Shown: positions 36,700 through 46,979, counted from the first letter of the stretch. The stretch is 64,000 bases of DNA from an uncultured Flavobacteriaceae bacterium (GCA_947497245.1 CANMFO010000003.1:496001-560000); one strand, 5' to 3'. Numbers and translations: made by a program. Notes: generated by a model from the sequence alone, not told the origin.

Positions 36700-38018
36700 T
36701 TCCGATTTCTTAAATGTTCAAAGGCGTCCACCACGGCGCTATGGGTGGCGGTATTCCCTTTAAAATGGTCGGTCAGTGCTTTCTTCTCGTCCGGGGTCGC
36801 CCCCAACTGGTTGAGAATGTTGAGCAGGTGCATCTTCATATGGCCTTCCTGTATGCCCGTGGTGACCAAAGAACTTACCGCGGCAAAGTTTTGTGCCAGT
36901 CCCGCCACCGCTGCGATCTGCATCAATTCACGGGCGGTGGGCTTCCCTAGGATTTCCATAGCCAGTTTTACCAAGGGGTGCAAGTTGGTAAGTCCCCCGA
37001 CCGTGCCCAGGGCCAGCGGCACTTCGATCCAAAATGAAAAAATACCGTTTGCCAGTTCGGCATGGGTCAGGCTGGTATAGGTCCCTTCACGGGAGGCATA
37101 TGCATGCACTCCAGCTTCTACCGCCCGGAAATCGTTCCCTGTGGCCAGGACAACGGCGTCTATACCGTTCATAATACCTTTGTTATGGGTTACCGCCCTG
37201 TGGGGCTCCACCTTGGCGATGGCCAGTGCCCGGACCACTCTTTGGGCAAACTCTTCCGGCGCCATGGCGTCCCCTATGTCCAATTTTTCGACGGGGCAGT
37301 TCACCTCCGCCCTGACCAAACATTTCGGGACATAGTTGGAAAGGATGCTCATGACCACTTCGATATTTTCCCCTGCCTCAACAAAGGGCCCAAAGTGCCG
37401 TGCTTCCCGTTCAAGGGTTTGGGCAAACTGCTCCAGGCAGGAATTGATGAAGTTGGCGCCCATGGCATCGAGGGTCTCGAAAGTACAGTGCAATTGATAG
37501 TAGTGCGGCAGTGCCGCTGTCTTGTCGCGCAGTTCAATATTGGAAATCCCGCCTCCCCGTTTCTCCATGTTTTTCGTAATGGGGCCGGCATCGCTTATCA
37601 GCTTGCTTTTGATCTGGATAAAAAACGTTTCCAACCGGGCGGCATCGCCATGGAACATAAAATGTACCTGGCCTATTTTTTCAGTGCCCAGGACCGTGGT
37701 CTTGAAACCTCCCCGTTCCAACCAAAATTTGGCCGCCCTGCTGGCCGCGGCCACTACGGAACTTTCCTCAATGGCCATGGGAATGGCATACAAGGTACGG
37801 TTGATCAAAAAATTGGGCGCGATCCCAAAGGGGAGATAGTAGTTTGTAAGGGTGTTCTCTATGAACTCATCGTGCAGCCGTTGTAACTTGGGATCCGAAT
37901 GCCAATACCGTTTCAACAACGCTCTGGTCGTTTCTGGATCATCAGTGTAGTTTTTCGCGATCCAATCGATTTTCTCCTCCTTGCTCAATTTGGAAAATCC
38001 TTCAACGGGCTTGGTCAT
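36696..38018 (-). CDS. mvaA: Hydroxymethylglutaryl-CoA reductase, degradative type
   Basis: Likely start MTKPVEGFSKLS; AIPMAIEESSVVAAASRAAKFW, GDAMGANFIN-type motif, HNKGIMNGIDAVVLATGND; 4-bp ATGA overlap with the GHMP kinase. Confidence 0.93.
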   Translation of the reverse strand: MTKPVEGFSKLSKEEKIDWIAKNYTDDPETTRALLKRYWHSDPKLQRLHDEFIENTLTNYYLPFGIAPNFLINRTLYAIPMAIEESSVVAAASRAAKFWLERGGFKTTVLGTEKIGQVHFMFHGDAARLETFFIQIKSKLISDAGPITKNMEKRGGGISNIELRDKTAALPHYYQLHCTFETLDAMGANFINSCLEQFAQTLEREARHFGPFVEAGENIEVVMSILSNYVPKCLVRAEVNCPVEKLDIGDAMAPEEFAQRVVRALAIAKVEPHRAVTHNKGIMNGIDAVVLATGNDFRAVEAGVHAYASREGTYTSLTHAELANGIFSFWIEVPLALGTVGGLTNLHPLVKLAMEILGKPTARELMQIAAVAGLAQNFAAVSSLVTTGIQEGHMKMHLLNILNQLGATPDEKKALTDHFKGNTATHSAVVDAFEHLRNRK

Positions 38019-38170
38019 AGGTGGTGGTTTTCGGTGGATAAAGATAATCATTAAGGCAATAGAGAACAGAAGGCCCCCAGAGGTTAAATCTTACCGGTTT
38101 TTATCAGGAAAGTTATATTATTCGTAAAATTATCACTAAACTTGACAGATTTAACCAATTTTGTCCGTCA

Positions 38171-40336
38171 ATGCACAGAATATCTTTTTTGCTCCTGCTA
38201 TTGGTAGGTTTTTCCCTTTCCACTTTTGCCCAAAAAAAACAAATTACAGTTGAAGAAATCTACAGGGGCGCGTTTCGTACCCATGGCCTGGATGTCCTTC
38301 ACTCCTTAAAAAACGGCAAACAGTATACCACTCTGAATCGCAACGGTTCGAATGCCGGGAGCTCCATCGACACCTACGACTATGAAACCCGTCAAAAAGT
38401 GGGGACCGTGGTTTCCTCTGCGGATTTGACCGGGATCAAAAGCTTTACTTCGTATACCTTCAGCAATGACGAATCGAAACTGTTGCTGGCCACGGAGGTA
38501 GAACCTATATTCAGACGATCTACCTTGGGTATTTTCTACGTATACGACATCGCCTCCAAAAAGGTGACCAAGGTTTCGGATGACAAAATCCAAGAACCAA
38601 CCTTGTCCCCCGATGGAAAACAGTTGGCCTATGTATCCGGTAACAATCTCCACCTCTTTGACGTGGCCTCCGGACGGACCAAACAGATCACATCCGATGG
38701 GGTAAGGAACAAGATCATCAACGGCGTTACCGATTGGGTCTATGAAGAGGAATTTGCCTTTGTTCGCGCGTTTGAGTGGAATGCCAACGGAACCAAGATC
38801 GCCTTTCTGCGATTCGACGAGACCGAGGTGCCCGAATTTTCCATGGATGTCTATGGGACCGCACTCTACCCCAGTCCCCATGTTTTCAAATATCCCAAGG
38901 CCGGGGAGAAAAATGCACTTGTCAGCTTGCACCTTTACGATCTGGCGTCCGAAACCGTTTCGAAAGTGGATTTGGAAGAAGCGTATTATATTCCCCGTAT
39001 CAAATGGATGAACCGTCCCGACTATTTGAGTGTACAGACGATCAACCGCCACCAGAACCATTTAAAGCTTCAGGCGGTCAATGTAAGCGACAACAGCATC
39101 GCCCTGTTGCTGGAAGAGCGGGACGATGCCTATGTGGATATTACCGACGACCTTACTTTTCTGGAGGATGACGGTTTCATCTGGACGAGCGAGAAGGATG
39201 GGTACAACCACATTTATCTGTATGACAAGACCGGCAAATTGAAGAACCAGATTACGAGCGGCGCCTGGGAGGTGACCGACTATTATGGGTATGACGAAAA
39301 AAAGAATAGGGTGTACTACCAATCTACGGAAAACGGCTCCATCAACCGGGGAGTGTACGGAATTGGCAGCAATGGAAAGAAAAAAAAGGCCCTAGCAGTG
39401 AAAGCCGGAGTCAATAGTGCTGCTTTCAGTGCGGACTTCAGCTACTTCATCAATACGTTCTCCAGCGCCAGCACTCCCTATACCTATACCTTGCACGGAG
39501 CATTGAATGGCAAAAAAGTGGCTGATATCAAGGACAATGCCGATCTGCTCAAAAAGTTGGAGGGCTATCAGATGGGCAGCAAGGAATTCTCCACGATTTC
39601 GATCCATGGCAACGATCTGAACATGTACATGATCAAGCCCAAAGATTTCGATGCTTCAAAAAAATATCCCCTGTTAATGTACCAATACAGTGGCCCGGGG
39701 TCCCAAAGTGTATCGAACCAATGGATGGGCGCCAACGATTATTGGCATCAGATGTTGGCTTCCGAAGGTTATATTGTGGCTTGTGTGGATGGTCGGGGGA
39801 CCGGACTGAAGGGGAGGGACTTTAAAAAGGTGACCTATTTGAACTTGGTGAAATACGAGACCGAGGACCAGATCGCCGCAGCCCAAAAACTGAGCGCGCT
39901 GCCCTATGTCGACGAGGCACGTACCGGCATTTGGGGCTGGAGTTTTGGAGGGCACATGGCCACCAACTGCCTTTTAAAGGGCAACGATGTCTTTGAGACC
40001 GCGATCGCTGTGGCCCCGGTGACCAGCTGGCGGTTTTACGATACCATTTATACGGAGCGTTTTATGCGGACCCCTGCCGAGAACCCCGGCGGTTACGATG
40101 ACAATTCGCCCTTCAACTATCCCGAACTGCTCAAGGGAAAGTACCTCTTGATCCACGGGTCGGGAGACGATAATGTGCATGTGCAGAACAGTATGCGGAT
40201 GATCGAGGCCTTGATCCAAGCCAACAAACAGTTCGATTGGGCCATATATCCCGACAAAAACCACGGAATTTACGGTGGGAATACGCGAACCCAGTTGTTC
40301 ACCAAAATGACCAATTTTATCAAAGAAAACCTATAA
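38171..40336 (+). CDS. S9 family peptidase (dipeptidyl peptidase IV-like)
   Basis: 721 aa; signal peptide; CVDGRGTGLKGRDFKK, GIWGWSFGGHMATN, LIHGSGDDNVHVQNS. Confidence 0.95.
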   Translation: MHRISFLLLLLVGFSLSTFAQKKQITVEEIYRGAFRTHGLDVLHSLKNGKQYTTLNRNGSNAGSSIDTYDYETRQKVGTVVSSADLTGIKSFTSYTFSNDESKLLLATEVEPIFRRSTLGIFYVYDIASKKVTKVSDDKIQEPTLSPDGKQLAYVSGNNLHLFDVASGRTKQITSDGVRNKIINGVTDWVYEEEFAFVRAFEWNANGTKIAFLRFDETEVPEFSMDVYGTALYPSPHVFKYPKAGEKNALVSLHLYDLASETVSKVDLEEAYYIPRIKWMNRPDYLSVQTINRHQNHLKLQAVNVSDNSIALLLEERDDAYVDITDDLTFLEDDGFIWTSEKDGYNHIYLYDKTGKLKNQITSGAWEVTDYYGYDEKKNRVYYQSTENGSINRGVYGIGSNGKKKKALAVKAGVNSAAFSADFSYFINTFSSASTPYTYTLHGALNGKKVADIKDNADLLKKLEGYQMGSKEFSTISIHGNDLNMYMIKPKDFDASKKYPLLMYQYSGPGSQSVSNQWMGANDYWHQMLASEGYIVACVDGRGTGLKGRDFKKVTYLNLVKYETEDQIAAAQKLSALPYVDEARTGIWGWSFGGHMATNCLLKGNDVFETAIAVAPVTSWRFYDTIYTERFMRTPAENPGGYDDNSPFNYPELLKGKYLLIHGSGDDNVHVQNSMRMIEALIQANKQFDWAIYPDKNHGIYGGNTRTQLFTKMTNFIKENL

Positions 40337-40352
40337 AACCAAACCCAAGACC

Positions 40353-41882
40353 ATGGAGACCAAAACTGAGCGTACAGAACCACAAATGTTCGGACATCCA
40401 AAGGGATTGTTCTATCTTTTTTTCGCTGAGCTCTGGGAGCGTTTTAGCTTTTATGGCATGCGGGCGTTGCTCACCCTCTATATGGTCAACGTTATCTTTG
40501 AAGCACTTTCGACGCGAGATTATGCCGCAGCCGCAGTGTATGCCTCCTATGGTTCGCTGGTATATGCCTCGACCGTAATAGGGGGAAAGATTTCCGACTC
40601 CATTTTGGGGATGCGCCAATCGATTTTTCTAGGAGGTGTTTTAATGGCCTTGGGCCATTTCGTGCTGGCCATAGAAAACGATATGGCCTTCTTTTTGGCC
40701 TTGGCCTTTATCATCGTTGGAAATGGGTTTTTTAAACCCAATATTTCAACCTTCGTTGGAACCCTGTACAAAGATGGTGATACGCGAAAGGACTCCGGCT
40801 TTACGATTTTTTATATGGGGATCAATATTGGCGGGGCGATCGCTCCATTGCTCTGTGGGTGGTTGGGTGCCACATACGGATGGCACTATGGTTTTGGTTT
40901 GGCCGGGATAGGAATGTTAACGGGATTACTTTGCTTTTGGAGCGGGATCAAAAAGAATGTTTTTGGGGAAGGTGGCAAGCCGCCTAGTATGGAGGTCTAT
41001 GAAAAAAAAGTTCTGGGGCTCCCACAAAAAACGTTGATTCCCCTGCTTGCCTTCTTATCGGCTCCGCTAATCGCCTTTCTCCTGTACTCTTATAAATCGC
41101 TTGGTGAGGAAGGTACCGCCTTCGAGGATACCAACATTGTCAATCTACTGTTCTATCTTATTGGTATTGCGGTAATAGCTTATATGGCCAATATTATGAT
41201 CAAGGCAGCACCGGATGAGCGGAAGAAGCTTTTTATGGCCGTGTTGATCACCTTTTTCATGACCATTTTTTGGGGCTTTCACGAACTACATGGTAGCGTA
41301 ATTACCCTGTTTGCGGCACGCAATGTCAACTTGTCCATTATAAACGCAAGTCAAACCAATGCGCTGAACTCCATTTTTATTGTGATCTTGTCGATTCCGA
41401 TATCCATCATGTGGACGTACCTGGCAAAAAAGAGACTCAACCCAAGAACACCCTATAAGTTTGGTATGGGATTGGTTTTTGCGGGAATAAGCTTCTATAT
41501 TCTTTCCCTGAGTGGTGCAAGTGCCGATGAAAATGGCATGGTGCCCTTTTCGTATTTGCTAATGCTGTATTTTTTGATTTCGGTAGGTGAATTGTTTATG
41601 TCCCCGGTGGGCCTTTCAAAAATCACTGACTTGTCCCCAAAGAGAATCGTGGCTTTTATGATGGGGGTATGGTTCTTGTCTTCCGCCTATGCCTTCCAAA
41701 TTGTAGGGTTTATATCAAAACAACTGGCCATTGAAAGCACCGACAGCGACGTGGGCGGTCTGGATACCCTGTATATCTATCTGGACGGCTTTGCTTTGAT
41801 CGCCAAATACGCTTTGGTGGCGGGTGTTGTGGTTTTAATTTTCGGCCCGCTGATGAAACGTCTGATGGGCAACGTGCATTAA
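40353..41882 (+). CDS. POT-family peptide MFS transporter
   Basis: 509 aa; LFYLFFAELWERFSFYGMRALLTLYMV, GGKISDSILGMRQSIFLGG, GFTIFYMGINIGGAIAPLLCGWLG. Confidence 0.95.
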   Translation: METKTERTEPQMFGHPKGLFYLFFAELWERFSFYGMRALLTLYMVNVIFEALSTRDYAAAAVYASYGSLVYASTVIGGKISDSILGMRQSIFLGGVLMALGHFVLAIENDMAFFLALAFIIVGNGFFKPNISTFVGTLYKDGDTRKDSGFTIFYMGINIGGAIAPLLCGWLGATYGWHYGFGLAGIGMLTGLLCFWSGIKKNVFGEGGKPPSMEVYEKKVLGLPQKTLIPLLAFLSAPLIAFLLYSYKSLGEEGTAFEDTNIVNLLFYLIGIAVIAYMANIMIKAAPDERKKLFMAVLITFFMTIFWGFHELHGSVITLFAARNVNLSIINASQTNALNSIFIVILSIPISIMWTYLAKKRLNPRTPYKFGMGLVFAGISFYILSLSGASADENGMVPFSYLLMLYFLISVGELFMSPVGLSKITDLSPKRIVAFMMGVWFLSSAYAFQIVGFISKQLAIESTDSDVGGLDTLYIYLDGFALIAKYALVAGVVVLIFGPLMKRLMGNVH

Positions 41883-43909
41883 TTGCCGTCCGATTCAAAA
41901 TAAAAGGCCCCCTTTTCGCCGGTATGGTGGAAGGGGATTTCTTTTTCGGCACAACTCCGCTGCCAACGCTCCACGGTACCTCGGTAATTGCTCCCATCGG
42001 CTATTATGGCCTTGGGCCCAAGGGAATCGATCAACCGATCTAGGTTGATTTTTGGGGATTGGGTCAGCAATAGGTAATCCGGACTTGCCCCACTGCGCGG
42101 GTACACGCCCAGACTATCGATGACCAACAGTTTTTTGCCCTTCCAGAAATAGCTGTTCTGTATCGGTTGGTAACGGACCGTGCTGATGCGCTGGGCCACC
42201 TGGTAATCCGCTGCCATTTTGGCCGTTCGCAACGGAATGTCGGTATAGATGGAAAGATTGCGGCCCTTTTGGTTCAACAGTACGGAGTTTTTGGACTGAT
42301 GGGCGACCCATAAAACCTCTTTTTTGTCCGTTCGATGGGAAGTGTGGAACAACCACAGTTGAAACCCTATAAGGGTCACCAATAATGCGGCCACCCGCCT
42401 AAAGGTCGCCTTGGAGGCTACCCATACCGAACAGATGATGATGCCATAGACAAGGACCAACTGCGTTCCATCAAAGGAAATATTCTTAAAGATAAACGAT
42501 TCCTGTTGGGCCACCCAGCCGATGATCGTGTTCATCCATCGAATTAAGGTATCGTAGGCGAAGACCAGAAAATGGGGCAAGAGGTTCAAGCTTGCCAGGG
42601 CAATGACCAAAATACCCAGTCCCAAGATCAATCCCAAAAAGGGAACCACCAAGAGATTGGAAATGAAGAACAGTCCGGGGAATTGATGGAAATGGAACAG
42701 GCTGATGGGTAGGACCCCGAGTTGGGCGGCCACGCTCACCGAGAGCAGTTGCCAGACCTTGCGGACAAGCTTGTTCCCGGGCCACCAGAATTTTTGAAGG
42801 ATCGGGTAGATCCAAACGATGGCAAAAACCGCGGCATAGCTCATTTGGAACCCAACTTGGAACAATAGCTTGGGATCGAAGGCCAAAAGGATAAAAAACA
42901 TGCTCAAAGCTAGGATGTTGAAGGTATTGCCCGGCCGGTTCAAATGAAGCGCATAGGCCACAAAGGTGAACATGGTCACTGCACGGACCACAGAAGGGGA
43001 CAGTCCGGCTAAAAAGGCAAAACCCCACAACAGCACCACAATGACGACAAGTTTTAAGGTCTTTCCTTTTGGCAGTAGTTCGACGGGCTTTAGAAGAAAT
43101 TCCAAAAGCAACAACAGAATACCAATGTGCAGGCCCGATACCGCAAGGATATGTACCGCGCCCGCATTTTTATAATCATTGTACGTTTCCTGGGGGATGT
43201 CATTGCGTTGCCCCAGGAGCAGGGCCTGAATGATACCGAACTGCTTTTCCCCAAAACCCTTGGTCTTGAGCTTTGCGATAATGTTGTTCCGCGCCGAAGC
43301 GGCCCTGCCATAAATGGTTTTGGACGGATCCGCTTGCACGAGGTAATCCTGGGTCCCCAATGTCATTTGATGATCGATGCCCCGTCGGGCCATATGCTTT
43401 CGGTAATCGAACTGGTGTGGATTCATGGGTGGGCGTATGACCGTGGCCCGGGCCCGGACAATCAGTTCATCGTCGACCTCAAGCCTCGCGCCACTGGGGT
43501 CGATGGGCAGGTTGAGCAACAGTTTCCCTGTTGCGGTATGGTGGTCCAGCGATGCGATACGCGCTATATAGCGTTCGGAAAAAGGAGTGGTTTTCAAGAC
43601 CTCGGCTATTTTTACCTTCCAGATACTTTTTCCGTCAAAACCAAGGTTCGAATAGTGATAGGGAAGGTTCTTTGGATTGGAAAGCGATACCGTCAAAATA
43701 CCCAGGCCCAGGGTGGTAGTGAAAGCGATAAAGCCGAAAAGGGTCGAAACCCTATTTTTCCATTTAAATGCAAGAAACCCCAGGAACCCCAGAGACGGTA
43801 GGATGATTCCTAAGGACAGTGCAATGCTGAAATCGTGAAAACTGCCCAACAGGATGCCCAAAACCAGGAACAAGGTCAGTTTTATGGGAATAAAGCGAAG
43901 CAACCGCAT
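41879..43909 (-). CDS. comEC: ComEC/Rec2-family DNA uptake channel protein
   Basis: Likely start MRLLRFIPIKL; HILAVSGLHIGILLLLLEFLL, WGFAFLAGLSPSVVRAVTMFTFVAYAL. Confidence 0.9.
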   Translation of the reverse strand: MRLLRFIPIKLTLFLVLGILLGSFHDFSIALSLGIILPSLGFLGFLAFKWKNRVSTLFGFIAFTTTLGLGILTVSLSNPKNLPYHYSNLGFDGKSIWKVKIAEVLKTTPFSERYIARIASLDHHTATGKLLLNLPIDPSGARLEVDDELIVRARATVIRPPMNPHQFDYRKHMARRGIDHQMTLGTQDYLVQADPSKTIYGRAASARNNIIAKLKTKGFGEKQFGIIQALLLGQRNDIPQETYNDYKNAGAVHILAVSGLHIGILLLLLEFLLKPVELLPKGKTLKLVVIVVLLWGFAFLAGLSPSVVRAVTMFTFVAYALHLNRPGNTFNILALSMFFILLAFDPKLLFQVGFQMSYAAVFAIVWIYPILQKFWWPGNKLVRKVWQLLSVSVAAQLGVLPISLFHFHQFPGLFFISNLLVVPFLGLILGLGILVIALASLNLLPHFLVFAYDTLIRWMNTIIGWVAQQESFIFKNISFDGTQLVLVYGIIICSVWVASKATFRRVAALLVTLIGFQLWLFHTSHRTDKKEVLWVAHQSKNSVLLNQKGRNLSIYTDIPLRTAKMAADYQVAQRISTVRYQPIQNSYFWKGKKLLVIDSLGVYPRSGASPDYLLLTQSPKINLDRLIDSLGPKAIIADGSNYRGTVERWQRSCAEKEIPFHHTGEKGAFYFESDGN

Positions 43910-43920
43910 ATCGGGTGGTA

Positions 43921-44475
43921 TTACAATATCCTGGTGGCCTTGACAAAAGCGTGGTTCCAAAAACCCTCGCGCAAGGAGGAGACGATGACCCCGCGCGATG
44001 AGGAGGCGTGGATAAACTTTATCTCATCATCTTCAATGGATACGACCATTCCCACATGGTTGATTCTTTTGGCCCGTCTACTGGTCCTAAAAAAGAGGAG
44101 ATCTCCCTTGACCACGTTCTTGATTTTCACCCGCCTGCCTTCCTCAGCCATATGGTACGAGGTCCTGGGCAGTTTTACATCGTGTTCCCCAAAGGATACA
44201 TAGAGCAGTCCGGAACAGTCCATCCCCTTTTTGGTTGTCCCTCCGAACCTGTAGCGCACACCTGAGAACTGGAGCGCGGTGTTGATGATATGGTCCGCTT
44301 TGGTAATGGCCTTTGGGGGTTCCACGGGGATTTCCGCTTCCTTTTTGGAACCGATCTCCTTTTCCGGGGAAGCGGCTACCGAGACCTTTCGGGTCTTGCT
44401 GTAGGTGGTCTTCTTTTTTACCGCGCCACAGCCAACCACCAAAAACACTACAAAAATATGGAAGATCTTACGCAT
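43921..44475 (-). CDS. C40 (NlpC/P60) family peptidase lipoprotein
   Basis: Likely start MRKIFHIFVVFLVVGCG; YRFGGTTKKGMDCSGLLYVSF, LLFFRTSRRAKRINHVGMVVS, FIHASSSRGVIVSSL. Confidence 0.9.
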   Translation of the reverse strand: MRKIFHIFVVFLVVGCGAVKKKTTYSKTRKVSVAASPEKEIGSKKEAEIPVEPPKAITKADHIINTALQFSGVRYRFGGTTKKGMDCSGLLYVSFGEHDVKLPRTSYHMAEEGRRVKIKNVVKGDLLFFRTSRRAKRINHVGMVVSIEDDEIKFIHASSSRGVIVSSLREGFWNHAFVKATRIL

Positions 44476-44566
44476 GCCTATGGAATAATCCCGACAACGA
44501 CCGGGACTTTGGCTATCAAAATTAAATAAATAATTTGAAAGTAAGGCCCATGGGAAATACGTGGGT

Positions 44567-45679
44567 CTACAGACTACCGGTAATAAGGCGGGCCGTTTTC
44601 TCGCTGGCCCCTTTACCGCCAAGCTTGTTTTCGAGCTCGGCATAGGCCTCCAATTGTGCTGTTCTAGGGGGTCCGTGGAGTATCTTGGAAAGTTCGGTCT
44701 TTAAGTTCGCGGTATTGAGCCCGGTCTGGATCAGTTCCTTGACCACTTCCCGTCCCATGATCAGGTTGACCAGGGAGATATAGTCCAGCGTAATGATCCG
44801 TTTGGCAATTTGATAGGAAATCCAATTGGCCCTGTAGCAGACTACTTGGGGGACTTTGAGGAGGGCGGTCTCCAAAGTGGCGGTACCGCTGGTGACCAGA
44901 GCGGCGTGGGAAAGGCTCAGCAGGTCATAGGTTCTGTTGGATACAAAGCCCACATTGGGGTTGCCCAAAAAGGGGCCGTAGAAATCCCGTTCCAGGGCCG
45001 GGGCCCCTGCAATCACAAATTGATACTGGGGAAAATCATGGATGACCGATAGCATGAGCTGTAACATTTTTTGTACCTCCTGTTTCCGGCTTCCGGGCAA
45101 TAGTGCGATGATGGGTTTCTCGGTATCGAGAAGGTGCTCCTCCCGAAATTGCCACGGATCGACAGGGATCCGCTCTTCGAGGGCATCGATCAGCGGATGT
45201 CCCACAAAATGTACGGGGAAACCGTGCTTGCCTTCATAAAAGTCCTTTTCAAAGGGCAGGATAACGTACATCGCATCGATGTCCCGCTTTATCTTTTCGA
45301 TGCGTTTTTCCCTCGATGCCCAAATTTGCGGGGAGATGTAGTAGTTGGTTCGGTATCCTTTCTCCTTCGCCCATTGGGCGATGCGCAGGTTGAAGCCCGA
45401 ATAGTCGATAAAGATAAGCACGTCTGGTCCAAATTCTTCAATATCCTCTTTGCAGGTCTTGATGTTCTTGAATATCGTACCCAGGTTGAAAAGCACTTCC
45501 AAAAAGCCCATAAAGGCCATTTCCCTATAGTGTTTCACCAAATCGCCCCCGGCCTCCCGCATCAGGTCCCCGCCCCAACAACGAATGTCGGCTCCCGTAT
45601 CTTCTGCCTTTAGGGCCTTAATGAGGTTGGACCCGTGCAGATCTCCCGATGCTTCTCCTGCGATGATGTAGTACTTCAT
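44567..45679 (-). CDS. lpxB: Lipid-A-disaccharide synthase
   Basis: 370 aa; MKYYIIAGEASGDLHGSNLIKAL, FGPDVLIFIDYSGFNLRIA, ALLPGSRKQEVQKML, SHAALVTSGTATLETAL. Confidence 0.96.
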   Translation of the reverse strand: MKYYIIAGEASGDLHGSNLIKALKAEDTGADIRCWGGDLMREAGGDLVKHYREMAFMGFLEVLFNLGTIFKNIKTCKEDIEEFGPDVLIFIDYSGFNLRIAQWAKEKGYRTNYYISPQIWASREKRIEKIKRDIDAMYVILPFEKDFYEGKHGFPVHFVGHPLIDALEERIPVDPWQFREEHLLDTEKPIIALLPGSRKQEVQKMLQLMLSVIHDFPQYQFVIAGAPALERDFYGPFLGNPNVGFVSNRTYDLLSLSHAALVTSGTATLETALLKVPQVVCYRANWISYQIAKRIITLDYISLVNLIMGREVVKELIQTGLNTANLKTELSKILHGPPRTAQLEAYAELENKLGGKGASEKTARLITGSL

Positions 45680-45742
45680 GGGCTGTCAAGTTCAGGTATA
45701 GATGTCAGGGACAAGTTCAAGTTTCAAAAATGAAAGGGTTCG

Positions 45743-45778
45743 AGGGTGATCGACCTTGGGTTCAATGGTCGTCACCCT
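45743..45778 (-). promoter_or_regulatory. Bulged hairpin in the lpxB leader
   Basis: AGGGTGA(T)CGACC / GGTCGTCACCCT, 12-bp stem with one bulge, immediately downstream of a minus-strand -7 box. Confidence 0.45.
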
Positions 45779-45780
45779 TG

Positions 45781-45788
45781 CAAAAATA
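45781..45788 (-). promoter_or_regulatory. Candidate -7 box TATTTTTG for lpxB
   Basis: Plus-strand CAAAAATA. Confidence 0.4.
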
Positions 45789-45899
45789 TGGGATATTTTA
45801 CTTGGTTTGGAAAACGCTTGGCCCATATTACCGGTCATATTTTGTTCTGCACTTTCAAGCCTGGTCCTGGCCTTCCGCATGCCTTATCGTTCAAACGCG

Positions 45900-46181
45900 T
45901 TAAAAGACCTTATAATATAAAATGACCATAGCGGTCAGCAAGGTGGCAATGAGGACCCCTTTGGCCCGTTGGTCCCTTTTGATCCTCAAAAACCCGAAAA
46001 AGGCGACCAGGTTCAAAATGGCGCCCAGGGCGAGCAAACTGCCCATATGTCCCTGTTGTACGGCCGCCCTTAAGGTTTCCGTGATCCCAAATTCCGAAAA
46101 CAACAGTATGTAGAGGAGCGTGCCCAAGGTATTGGCGATAAGGCCTACGGCCACCCCTATGACGATTTCTTTTTTATTCAT
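45900..46181 (-). CDS. Small hypothetical membrane protein
   Basis: Likely start MNKKEIVIGVAVGLIANTLGTLLYILLF; three hydrophobic segments; overlaps the surE end. Confidence 0.7.
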   Translation of the reverse strand: MNKKEIVIGVAVGLIANTLGTLLYILLFSEFGITETLRAAVQQGHMGSLLALGAILNLVAFFGFLRIKRDQRAKGVLIATLLTAMVILYYKVF

Positions 46182-46953
46182 GTAAGTTCCACGTATTGAT
46201 TTGTTGAATGCTATGGTGCGCCGTAAGGTCGAACTGGGTGGGCACAACGGAGATATAGCCGTGTGCCAAGGCCCATTCATCGGTGTCCTCACCTTTGTCC
46301 AATAGTTCGAACTCCCCAGTGAGCCAATAGTAGTCCCTACCTGTCGGACTGGTGCGTTTATCGAATTTTTCCTTCCAATTGGCCCTAGCCTGTCGACATA
46401 CCTTGATTCCTTTCAAACGGTCCTGTGGCAGCTTGGGGATGTTCACATTGAGCACCACGCCCTGTGGAATGCCATTTTTTAGGGCTTCACGGACGATTTT
46501 TTGTACAAAATCCCTGGCCGTGCCAAAATTGGCTTTCCAGCTGTAATCGCACAGGGAAAAACCGATGGCCGGAATCCCCTCTATTCCTGCCTCTATGGCA
46601 GCACTCATGGTGCCCGAATAGATTACGTTGATGGAAGAATTTGATCCATGGTTGATGCCGCTCACGCAGATATCGGGTTTGCGCCCCAGGAGCTCCTGAA
46701 GTGCCAATTTTACACAATCGGCAGGGGTACCGCTACAGCTGTACTCTTCCTTGGCCCCATCCTCCAAACTGATGGTCATTTTTTTGGAATACAGAGTGTT
46801 GTCAATGGTAATGGCATGGCCCATGCCCGATTGTGGACTGTCCGGGGCCACCACCACCACTTCTCCGATTTCACTCATATAACGAACAAGGGCACGAAGA
46901 CCAGGGGCGGTTATACCATCATCGTTAGTGACCAAAATCAAAGGTTTTTCCAT
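46174..46953 (-). CDS. surE: 5'/3'-nucleotidase SurE
   Basis: Likely start MEKPLILVTNDDGITAPGLRAL; VVVAPDSPQSGMGHAITI, CSGTPADCVKLAL, VSGINHGSNSSINVIYSGTMSAAIEAG. Confidence 0.96.
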   Translation of the reverse strand: MEKPLILVTNDDGITAPGLRALVRYMSEIGEVVVVAPDSPQSGMGHAITIDNTLYSKKMTISLEDGAKEEYSCSGTPADCVKLALQELLGRKPDICVSGINHGSNSSINVIYSGTMSAAIEAGIEGIPAIGFSLCDYSWKANFGTARDFVQKIVREALKNGIPQGVVLNVNIPKLPQDRLKGIKVCRQARANWKEKFDKRTSPTGRDYYWLTGEFELLDKGEDTDEWALAHGYISVVPTQFDLTAHHSIQQINTWNLHE

Positions 46954-46971
46954 CCCACATAATTTACTGGG

Positions 46972-46979
46972 CAAAAATA
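46972..46979 (-). promoter_or_regulatory. Candidate -7 box TATTTTTG for surE
   Basis: Plus-strand CAAAAATA 19 bp upstream of the surE start. Confidence 0.4.

Noticed and set aside
37062-37886. 274-aa plus-strand ORF inside HMG-CoA reductase
   Set aside because: Antisense shadow of mvaA with no domain signal.
45692-45880. 62-aa minus ORF upstream of lpxB
   Set aside because: No recognisable features; overlaps the leader hairpin and candidate promoter, so more likely non-coding.
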